A stretch of DNA of 58,643 bases. Origin: a virus. The notes under the pieces were generated by a model, which saw only the letters and a list, made by a program, of their open reading frames with translations, did not search any database and was not told the DNA's origin. The stretch lies in IMG/VR virus record IMGVR_UViG_3300033552_000006, positions 1 to 58,643 of that record; one strand, written 5' to 3'. Of this stretch, positions 1 through 4,616 are shown piece after piece (the stretch's first letter is position 1; each line of letters starts with the position of its first letter). The translations under genes and the position numbers were made by a program.

Positions 1-186
1 GTAAGGAACAATGCCACACATCATTATGCCCAAACCACTGATAAATTACATGATCTGGAATGAGGAGGCGAAGCAAGAGGTGTACTGTTTACGAGCATTA
101 ACACGCCTTTACACAATAAATAGTTGCTCTTAAATTCCAAACTAGGCGTATTTGGCTCTAGTTATAGTTTTGATTGCAATTTTGGT

Positions 187-208
187 TGTGATAATTGGCT
201 TACTGCGT
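187..208. repeat. 22-bp direct repeat, copy 1
   Basis: Exact 22-nt direct repeat (begins TGTGATAATTGG, ends TACTGCGT) with its partner at 228-249, 41 bp apart. The partner ends at the first base of the SSB stop codon, so copy 1 looks like a duplication of the DNA just downstream of SSB. The flanking T-rich stretches also resemble each other. No gene is recognisable in the first ~250 bases. Confidence 0.85.
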
Positions 209-227
209 AATTGGGGTGCAGTTTTTT

Positions 228-249
228 TGTGATAATTGGCTTACTGCGT
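228..249. repeat. 22-bp direct repeat, copy 2 (abuts SSB stop)
   Basis: Second exact copy of the 22-nt repeat. It touches the 3' end of the leftward SSB gene, so the repeat lies in the 3' untranslated region of that transcript. It could be a recombination scar or a protein/RNA binding site; nothing in the sequence decides between them. Confidence 0.85.
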
Positions 250-593
250 TATAAGAATAGAATGTCTTCTACTATTATATCAGTAGTGTACATTGTTATT
301 GGTTCTTTGACGCCTTTGATTTTCTTATCGTATGATCTATTGGAGAGCTCTCCTTTGATTAGGACATGCTTGCCTTGTTTGATATACTTATTTACAATTT
401 CGGCTGTCTTGCCCCATGCTACGACTCTGTGGAACGTAGCGTTCTCCACTTTATTACCTTGTTTGTCGGTATAAGTGTTATTTGTTGCTACTCTGAATGT
501 GCTGGCTACTCTGCCTGATTCAAGAGTCTTGGTGATTGGGTTGTTTACTACGTTGCCAATCAATTGTACTGAGTTTTGAAGCGTTGCTTTCAT
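249..593 (-). CDS. ssb: Single-stranded DNA-binding protein (SSB)
   Basis: 114-residue OB-fold SSB. It should coat single-stranded DNA during phage replication. Family signs are the N-terminal QLIGNVVNNP segment, the middle stretch VENATFHRVVAWGK (bacterial SSBs have similar 'T.W..VV.WGK'), and KYIKQGKHVLIKGEL near residues 69-83. It is shorter than bacterial SSBs (about 150-180 residues): the flexible linker and the acidic DDxPF tip that recruits partner proteins are missing, the protein ending EDILFL. The ATG follows a short AT-rich leader containing a 5-bp hairpin. It is the last gene of the leftward operon. Confidence 0.93.
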   Translation of the reverse strand: MKATLQNSVQLIGNVVNNPITKTLESGRVASTFRVATNNTYTDKQGNKVENATFHRVVAWGKTAEIVNKYIKQGKHVLIKGELSNRSYDKKIKGVKEPITMYTTDIIVEDILFL

Positions 594-600
594 AATATAG

Positions 601-621
601 CGTGGTTAGTTATAGTCCACG
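601..621 (-). promoter_or_regulatory. Hairpin in the SSB leader
   Basis: Inverted repeat CGTGG (601-605) / CCACG (617-621) with an 11-nt loop, 8 nt upstream of the leftward SSB start. In RNA it would sit over the translation initiation region. Such a position would suit autoregulation by a nucleic-acid-binding protein, but that is inference. Confidence 0.4.
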
Positions 622-656
622 AACTGTTATTGCCTATTGTTTAGGACTTAGTTAGA

Positions 657-715
657 GGGCAAGGCGGGAATCGAACCCGCAATGCAATGAAGTGATAGCC
701 TATTTCCACTTGCCC
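657..715 (-). tRNA. tRNA-like element: acceptor and T arms intact, no anticodon arm
   Basis: Reading leftward, GGGCAAG (715-709) pairs perfectly with CTTGCCC (663-657) as a 7-bp acceptor stem. GCGGG-TTCGATT-CCCGC (680-664) is a perfect T arm with the canonical TTCGATT loop. Only 28 nt lie between them, where a normal tRNA has about 41. The first part can form a weak D arm (TGG / TCA, with an AAATAGGCTA loop containing the conserved GG). About 12 nt then remain, too few for a 17-nt anticodon arm. No CCA is encoded. It lies between two leftward genes. It may be a tRNA relic with a deleted anticodon arm, or a tRNA mimic used as an RNA-processing signal. Confidence 0.6.
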
Positions 716-726
716 GACCATTGTTA

Positions 727-1263
727 TTATACTGCAGCAGGTACAGTCATTACAGGTGTAGCAGTTTTGCGCTTGTTAATTGGAATAAATGGAACTTCTT
801 CTTTTACAACTGGTGGTGCCGGAACTACAGTTTCCTTTGGTGTTAGTATAACTTTTTTAGCTACAGGTGGAACTTCCACTGTTGGTGTTACAACTGTTGG
901 TGCGGCGATGTGCTCAACACCTTCAAGCTTGTCAATTTTAGCTGTTAGTTTTTCTACGTTAGCTTTAGCTTTATCGATATCTTGTTGTCTGTATCTGTCA
1001 AGCTTAGCTTGAACTTTGTCTTTTTGTTGTAATGCGAAACCTACTGCTTTAGCCATTTTTTCTTGAGTGTACGATTGGCGGGCCATTACAGTTTCAATTA
1101 TTGGTGTTCCATCAATCATATTGATTACGTTGGCTTCTGTTAATGATAGCAAGTCTGCTGATGTTTGCAGGATGATGTGAGGTATACATACTACTGCTTT
1201 AACTGTTGCTACTGCCATTGATTGTGCTTGAACTTTTACTGAATTGTTTGAAGAATTTTTCAT
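727..1263 (-). CDS. Ala/Val-rich unknown protein, paralogue of the 2154-2432 product
   Basis: 178 residues from the ATG at 1263. A TTG 66 nt upstream is in frame, but the added residues (HKQSNGHNHK...) look like translated leader. Residues ~16-70 resemble the protein at 2154-2432: an Ala/Val-rich helix, then LTEANVINMIDG aligned with YSEAHIVNKIDK, then RQSYTQEKM aligned with RSAITNQKL. A charged coiled coil follows (~75-115), then a Pro/Val-rich tail (~118-178). No known domain recognised. Its position beside SSB in the leftward operon suggests an early or DNA-related role, but nothing in the sequence proves that. Confidence 0.8.
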   Translation of the reverse strand: MKNSSNNSVKVQAQSMAVATVKAVVCIPHIILQTSADLLSLTEANVINMIDGTPIIETVMARQSYTQEKMAKAVGFALQQKDKVQAKLDRYRQQDIDKAKANVEKLTAKIDKLEGVEHIAAPTVVTPTVEVPPVAKKVILTPKETVVPAPPVVKEEVPFIPINKRKTATPVMTVPAAV

Positions 1264-1336
1264 AATATTAGTGCGTGACTCGCCAGTGTTTTGGGTCTTA
1301 TGGTTGTGCCCGTTTGATTGCTTATGCAATTTGTAG

Positions 1337-1364
1337 CCTACCTCGGTTTCGCTCCGAGCATAGG
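1337..1364. promoter_or_regulatory. Leader hairpin between two leftward genes
   Basis: CCTA + CTCGG (1337-1346) pairs with CCGAG + TAGG (1354-1364) across a 7-nt loop, with a small internal mismatch. No T-run follows it in the direction of transcription, so it does not look like an intrinsic terminator. It sits in the ~120-nt leader of the 727-1263 gene and may affect RNA stability or processing. Confidence 0.45.
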
Positions 1365-1373
1365 TTTAGTTAT

Positions 1374-1390
1374 TATTTAATTTGTTTTTA
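1374..1390 (-). promoter_or_regulatory. 17-mer element, copy 1 (candidate early control motif)
   Basis: Plus-strand sequence TATTTAATTTGTTTTTA, identical to 2474-2490 and one mismatch from 2140-2156. It overlaps the stop codon of the 1388-1702 gene and lies upstream of the next leftward gene. Recurrence at gene junctions suggests a promoter or processing element for leftward transcription. It does not match TAnnTTTG in the leftward direction, so it could be read by the phage's own polymerase (inference). Confidence 0.5.
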
Positions 1391-1702
1391 TTTATTGTAG
1401 GTTTCACGAACATATGGTGCGTAGAGTAATGTGTAGCCAATGGTTGCGAATAGCAAGGCCATAGCTATAGATACACCAAAGTGTACTTTGGAATATACTG
1501 CGAAGCAGAATAGTAATATATCTACTAGGTGTGATGTCTTAGCTACTATCCATTTTACCGCCGGTACTGCTTCGCATAGGAATACGAATGATAGTAGTGT
1601 GACTAGTCCTGTAAATGCGTAGCCAATAATGTTGCCGCCAATGATCATGGCAACAATGAATATGCCTATGTAAATTACTAGGCTGTTAGTTCTGTTTTTC
1701 AT
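1388..1702 (-). CDS. Small integral membrane protein
   Basis: 104 residues, mostly hydrophobic. It has about three or four transmembrane segments: roughly 8-25 (LVIYIGIFIVAMIIGGNIIG), 30-48, 60-76 and 78-94. No catalytic motif seen. The ATG at 1702 is one base from the stop codon of the upstream gene (1704), so translation is probably coupled. Function unknown; phage membrane proteins in early operons are often involved in superinfection exclusion, but nothing specific supports that here. Confidence 0.75.
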   Translation of the reverse strand: MKNRTNSLVIYIGIFIVAMIIGGNIIGYAFTGLVTLLSFVFLCEAVPAVKWIVAKTSHLVDILLFCFAVYSKVHFGVSIAMALLFATIGYTLLYAPYVRETYNK

Positions 1703-1703
1703 G

Positions 1704-1889
1704 TTAGTTGATTATTGATAGTTCGTTACCGACTGTGTATATTCTGTTGAGGTGGAGTTTAACCACGCTTGTGTTTTGATTGTAGGCATAGTAGTAATGT
1801 CTAACTACCATGTAGCTGATCTCATATAGCTCTGATAATACTTTTATGATGCGTACATCTACCGATTGTGTTTTGATACGTGTTCTCAT
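1704..1889 (-). CDS. Small unknown protein (61 aa)
   Basis: A short, basic, Tyr/Val-rich protein (for example YEISYMVVRHYYYAYNQN). It is not a recognised family. It is supported mainly by tight packing: 1 nt to the next gene and 3 nt to the previous one in the same leftward operon. Confidence 0.6.
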   Translation of the reverse strand: MRTRIKTQSVDVRIIKVLSELYEISYMVVRHYYYAYNQNTSVVKLHLNRIYTVGNELSIIN

Positions 1890-1892
1890 GGC

Positions 1893-2084
1893 TTAGTTGA
1901 ATAGGTTATTGATTTGATCTTCGATGGAGTCTAGTTTTATGCTATAGTCCATTAATGTTTCGCAGTCATCTTCTGACCATTTCCCTTCCGGAAGGTTGTT
2001 TTTAAAGAATACTAATCTATTATGCACTTCTAATGCGTCTTGTTGTAACGCTACCAATACTTCTTGTGGATCTAATACTAACAT
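1893..2084 (-). CDS. Small acidic unknown protein (63 aa)
   Basis: Helical, acidic (LPEGKWSEDDCETLMDYSIK), ending in an EDQINNLFN helix. No family recognised. It is packed 3 nt from its downstream neighbour. An AT-rich 69-nt leader precedes it, with one 17-mer element about 56 nt upstream of the start. Confidence 0.65.
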   Translation of the reverse strand: MLVLDPQEVLVALQQDALEVHNRLVFFKNNLPEGKWSEDDCETLMDYSIKLDSIEDQINNLFN

Positions 2085-2139
2085 GATATTTGTTTGCCTA
2101 TTCTTGGGCTATGAGGACATTGATAGCTTGCTTATTTGT

Positions 2140-2156
2140 TATTGAATTTGTTTTTA
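2140..2156 (-). promoter_or_regulatory. 17-mer element, copy 2
   Basis: Reads TATTGAATTTGTTTTTA on the plus strand, one mismatch from the other two copies. Like copy 1, it contains the stop codon of the upstream leftward gene (2154-2156) and precedes the next gene. The same placement twice argues for a function rather than AT-rich coincidence. Confidence 0.5.
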
Positions 2157-2432
2157 TTTTACCTCTACGCTTGGTTTGTAGCCTGATAGCTTAACACGTA
2201 GTTTATCCAACTTTTGGTTGGTGATAGCGGAGCGATAGTTAACGCTGTCTTGGACAGATATGCTCTTGTCTATCTTGTTGACGATGTGTGCCTCGCTGTA
2301 CATAATTATGTCGGCTAAGCCTGTTGCTAGCATGTGAGCTACGCCGAATGATTGTTGAACTAGGTTGATTGCAACGTCTTTGTTTGAGATTGCTGTTGGT
2401 GCTACTGCTGTAGCTACTGTATTTGTATTCAT
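2154..2432 (-). CDS. Ala/Val-rich unknown protein, paralogue of the 727-1263 product
   Basis: 92 residues, first gene of the leftward operon. Residues ~20-75 match the N-terminal half of the 727-1263 protein in pattern: a hydrophobic Ala-rich helix, SEAHIVNKID, then SVNYRSAITNQKLDKL. It lacks that protein's coiled coil and Pro-rich tail. Two related copies in one small operon point to a duplication. No known domain; the hydrophobic helix (~30-48) could be membrane-associated. Confidence 0.8.
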   Translation of the reverse strand: MNTNTVATAVAPTAISNKDVAINLVQQSFGVAHMLATGLADIIMYSEAHIVNKIDKSISVQDSVNYRSAITNQKLDKLRVKLSGYKPSVEVK

Positions 2433-2445
2433 AGTGAATGGTTTT

Positions 2446-2471
2446 AAGTAGAAGTTTATTTAATTCTACTT
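2446..2471. promoter_or_regulatory. Hairpin in leftward leader
   Basis: AAGTAGAA (2446-2453) and TTCTACTT (2464-2471) form a perfect 8-bp stem with a 10-nt AT loop, 13 nt upstream of the leftward start at 2432. On the plus strand it is followed by TTT, so it might weakly terminate stray rightward transcripts. More likely it is a leader element of the leftward mRNA. Confidence 0.5.
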
Positions 2472-2473
2472 TT

Positions 2474-2490
2474 TATTTAATTTGTTTTTA
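2474..2490 (-). promoter_or_regulatory. 17-mer element, copy 3 (upstream of first leftward gene)
   Basis: Exact copy of the 1374-1390 element, 42 nt upstream of the first leftward gene and next to the GC hairpin. As the element nearest the start of the operon, it is the best candidate for the operon promoter. Confidence 0.5.
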
Positions 2491-2492
2491 GG

Positions 2493-2527
2493 CCCCCCGG
2501 CTTCGAAGTTTCGAGAAAGGCGGGGGG
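2493..2527. promoter_or_regulatory. GC-rich hairpin in an AT-rich region
   Basis: CCCCCCG (2493-2499) pairs with CGGGGGG (2521-2527) over a 21-nt loop that contains the palindrome CTTCGAAG. A run GGTTTTG follows on the plus strand, so it resembles a rightward intrinsic terminator. However, no gene lies upstream on the plus strand. It may insulate the divergent operons or mark an origin. Confidence 0.55.
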
Positions 2528-2558
2528 GTTTTGTATATAAGCAACACATCCGCATAAA

Positions 2559-2592
2559 TTATTTGTAAAATTATTTGTAGGCGTTATTTGTA
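2559..2592 (+). repeat. Three TTATTTGTA iteron-like repeats
   Basis: Exact 9-mers at 2559-2567, 2571-2579 and 2584-2592, spaced 12 and 13 bp (about one helical turn). The TTTG of the third copy is the -33 box of the promoter that follows. A regulator binding the repeats would therefore cover the promoter. Confidence 0.65.
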
Positions 2593-2617
2593 GGTACGTA
2601 ATTATTGCGTATGTTTG
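2587..2617 (+). promoter_or_regulatory. Bacteroidota-type promoter for the right operon
   Basis: TTTG at 2587-2590, a 19-bp spacer, then TATGTTTG at 2610-2617. This fits the known Bacteroidota housekeeping consensus (TTTG, ~19-20 bp, TAnnTTTG). Initiation would fall near 2624, giving a leader of about 117 nt before the first start codon at 2741. Confidence 0.65.
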
Positions 2618-2712
2618 TCAAGATGATTGTTAAGGGTTAATAATTTAATTTAACGGAGAGGGATCGAAGTATTTTATTTTTTAAGCCCTTTGCGGTTATT
2701 TTTTTTTAAAGC

Positions 2713-2724
2713 GGCGATATCGCC
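2713..2724. promoter_or_regulatory. Perfect 12-bp palindrome (operator candidate)
   Basis: GGCGATATCGCC, a GC-rich perfect palindrome in AT-rich surroundings, 16 nt before the ATG at 2741. It lies within the leader made by the promoter at 2587-2617. It could be an operator for a dimeric regulator or a methylase site cluster. Confidence 0.45.
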
Positions 2725-2740
2725 ATAATTAAAAATTGGT

Positions 2741-2950
2741 ATGGACAATACGATAAGAGAATTAATTTACAAGATGGAATGTAAGGGTTTTGATATTTTA
2801 GAAATTCATTTTTATCTTGATTTTGTTTGGATGGTTGTTTCTATTTATGTTCTTGCTCCTAGTGATTATGAAAAAAAGGTTTGCAAAGAGCGTTTGGCGC
2901 AAGCGCATATAGAGATTGATTTTACGGGATATAAAAAACAAAAATTATGA
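2741..2950 (+). CDS. Small unknown protein (69 aa)
   Basis: First gene of the rightward operon. Its hydrophobic/aromatic middle (LEIHFYLDFVWMVVSIYVLA) could be a single membrane segment or a buried beta hairpin. A charged C-terminus follows. No family recognised. The ATGA overlap with the next gene suggests coupled translation. Confidence 0.65.
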   Translation: MDNTIRELIYKMECKGFDILEIHFYLDFVWMVVSIYVLAPSDYEKKVCKERLAQAHIEIDFTGYKKQKL

Positions 2951-3150
2951 AAATAGAGTATGTAAAGCCGGGAAGCGATAAGATGACTGTTGTTTCTGGG
3001 AGTATGAAAAGCGTTAATAGGGCTATGGACGGGGTTTCAGCAAATATCATGAATATTACATTTGCGACTAATAGTGTTGAGGATGTGGACAAGGCTATAA
3101 AATTTTTGAATAGTATTAAAATTTGTCATGTATTAACAAAATCTTTATAA
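2947..3150 (+). CDS. Small unknown protein (67 aa)
   Basis: Soluble, mixed alpha/beta composition, with the segment NSVEDVDKAIKFLNS near the C-terminus. No family recognised. Its start overlaps the stop of the preceding gene (ATGA). Confidence 0.65.
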   Translation: MKIEYVKPGSDKMTVVSGSMKSVNRAMDGVSANIMNITFATNSVEDVDKAIKFLNSIKICHVLTKSL

Positions 3151-3158
3151 ACTTTAGC

Positions 3159-3923
3159 ATGGCAAAGCGAGACAAAAAGAAAATAATTAAAGTTGCTGTT
3201 ATTGGAAATGGAAAAATGTTACGCGGATTGAGTTTTAATATGGCAGCAATTAATTTAGCGTTGTATGGTTCTGTAGATCCAGATACAAAAATGCTTTGCG
3301 AGGCATCAAAAAAAATGTGGGAATGTGCTTATCCAAAACTTAGAAGAGGAAATAATTTTGGTATTCCAATAATTTTTGGAACGGCAGGAGATAATTTACC
3401 TTCTCAAGAATATTACAAAAAAATGATGCTAGGAGATTTTAATTTTCAAGATGTATTTGTTCCAATTAAACAACTTGTCATTGGAAAAAGCATGATAGAG
3501 CAGATAAATGAAAGTATTAAAAAAGGTGAATATTTACCTCAAGAAGAAATCGTTCGTAAAATGTCTATAAGAGAAGCACCACCGATTCCTTTATTTGAAT
3601 ATTTAAATGAATATCCACTTACACCAAAACAATGTTATAATACTATAAACCCGATTGCAAGGGAAAGTGCTACAATGCGTATGGAAGATAAAGTAAAAAC
3701 ATTAGGGGAAAAAAGATGCGGTGTTAATGATAACGGTGATGTTTATTCTACTCAAGGAATAATCAGAAAAAATACTGCATCGCTTATTGATTTGTGTGAA
3801 ACCATGAGAGGTGATAAGAACACTAATGGTGGTAGTCCGGAAAAACAACGTTTAATTTCACTTGCTCAAACTGCTTATCAAGAAGCAAAAATGTGGGCAA
3901 TCGAAGCAAGTTTTACAGAGTAA
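3159..3923 (+). CDS. Unknown early protein (254 aa)
   Basis: I chose the ATG at 3159 (MAKRDKKKIIKVAVIGNGK), which follows the previous stop by 8 nt. An upstream in-frame ATG at 3123 would overlap that gene and adds residues that look non-coding. The protein starts with a basic stretch and a VAVIGNGKMLRG segment reminiscent of a dinucleotide-fold turn, but GxGxxG is not complete. The rest is Lys-rich with no recognised domain. It precedes the KTSC and chaperonin genes in one tightly spaced operon. Confidence 0.8.
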   Translation: MAKRDKKKIIKVAVIGNGKMLRGLSFNMAAINLALYGSVDPDTKMLCEASKKMWECAYPKLRRGNNFGIPIIFGTAGDNLPSQEYYKKMMLGDFNFQDVFVPIKQLVIGKSMIEQINESIKKGEYLPQEEIVRKMSIREAPPIPLFEYLNEYPLTPKQCYNTINPIARESATMRMEDKVKTLGEKRCGVNDNGDVYSTQGIIRKNTASLIDLCETMRGDKNTNGGSPEKQRLISLAQTAYQEAKMWAIEASFTE

Positions 3924-3925
3924 TC

Positions 3926-4159
3926 ATGGCAAATACAGTAGAGAATTTCGACATGATTGCTGTAAGTAGCAGCAATCTTAAGGCTATTGGTTATAGCGAA
4001 GGGGTGATTAGAATTGAATTTATTAGAGGTTCTAAGTATGACTACTCGCCTTGCACAAAAGAAGAATTTGTTCAAGGGGTAAACTCAGGGAGTGTAAGTG
4101 GTTGGTTCAATACCATCAAGGCTACCAAGAACGCTAAAAAAGTGGAGAGTGATGGCTAA
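3926..4159 (+). CDS. KTSC-domain protein
   Basis: 77 residues from the ATG at 3926; the longer reading frame overlaps the previous gene. Residues ~11-66 fit the KTSC domain: V-S-S-S-N-L-x-x-I-G-Y, then IRIEFIRGSKYDYSPC, then GSVSGWFNTIK near the end. KTSC is a short domain of unknown molecular function, often next to or fused with nucleic-acid or lysyl-tRNA-synthetase-like proteins. The gene overlaps the next by 8 nt. Confidence 0.85.
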   Translation: MANTVENFDMIAVSSSNLKAIGYSEGVIRIEFIRGSKYDYSPCTKEEFVQGVNSGSVSGWFNTIKATKNAKKVESDG

Positions 4160-4616
4160 GATATTTAACCCAAATACAGAACCTATAGAACTGGAGAATT
4201 TACCAAAGGGGAATAATAGAAAAGTAAGTGTTTTATTGAACTATATTTTGGGTTCAGTTTTGATTTTAGCATTAGGTTTATTTATAATTATTATAGGGGG
4301 AAAAAAAGAAGAGATAGATAAAGATAAAGGAATTATGGGATTAGAAAAACTAATAGAAATGCAAAACGGAAACATACTTACCCAAGAGGTAGAATATGAA
4401 ACCAGTAAAAAGATAGATCCGAAAGATACTTCGGGCATTTTCTTTGAAGTAGTAAACGGAAACGACAAGTTTCAAGAAGGGGATTTGGTAAAGTTCAACC
4501 ACCGCTTTAGAGAGCTTCAGCAGATTGAAGGAAAAGAATACTGCGTAATAGATCCAAGTCAAATCCAATTTAAAATCAAAAAAGAAGATGTCAAAGCAGA
4601 TATACTTAAGCGATAG
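4152..4616 (+). CDS. Membrane-anchored GroES-like protein (candidate co-chaperonin)
   Basis: 154 residues from the ATG at 4152. Layout: short N-terminus, one strong transmembrane helix (~26-49, ILGSVLILALGLFIIII), a charged linker, then a C-terminal domain (~70-142) that tracks GroES. NGNIL (72-76) falls where GroES has its GGIVL mobile loop, GIFFEVVNG (95-103) matches GEVLAVGNG, EGDLVKF (109-115) matches VGDIVIF, and IEGKEYCVIDPSQI (125-138) matches the last GroES strands. It overlaps the start of the phage GroEL by 29 nt, the usual groES-groEL order. The homology is my alignment by eye. The membrane helix is foreign to known GroES. A cell-envelope protein with a chance beta-barrel is the alternative. 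Confidence 0.65.
   Translation: MAKIFNPNTEPIELENLPKGNNRKVSVLLNYILGSVLILALGLFIIIIGGKKEEIDKDKGIMGLEKLIEMQNGNILTQEVEYETSKKIDPKDTSGIFFEVVNGNDKFQEGDLVKFNHRFRELQQIEGKEYCVIDPSQIQFKIKKEDVKADILKR

Larger units (their letters stand above)
2433..2740. promoter_or_regulatory. Divergent control region between left and right operons (308 bp)
   Basis: The only gene-free stretch near 300 bp, and the point where transcription diverges. It holds a hairpin in the leftward leader, a 17-mer element, a GC hairpin, three TTATTTGTA repeats, a canonical Bacteroidota promoter for the right operon and a perfect 12-bp palindrome; each is listed separately. The rest is AT-rich. The combination would also suit a replication origin, which cannot be told from sequence alone. 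Confidence 0.7.

Noticed and set aside
11-133. Open frame of 40 codons (MPHIIMPKPLINYMIWNEEA...) at the left edge
   Set aside because: Too short, on the opposite strand to the neighbouring operon, no leader features and no recognisable family.
211-474. Plus-strand 87-codon frame opposite SSB
   Set aside because: Antisense shadow of the clear SSB gene, TTG start, composition unlike neighbours.
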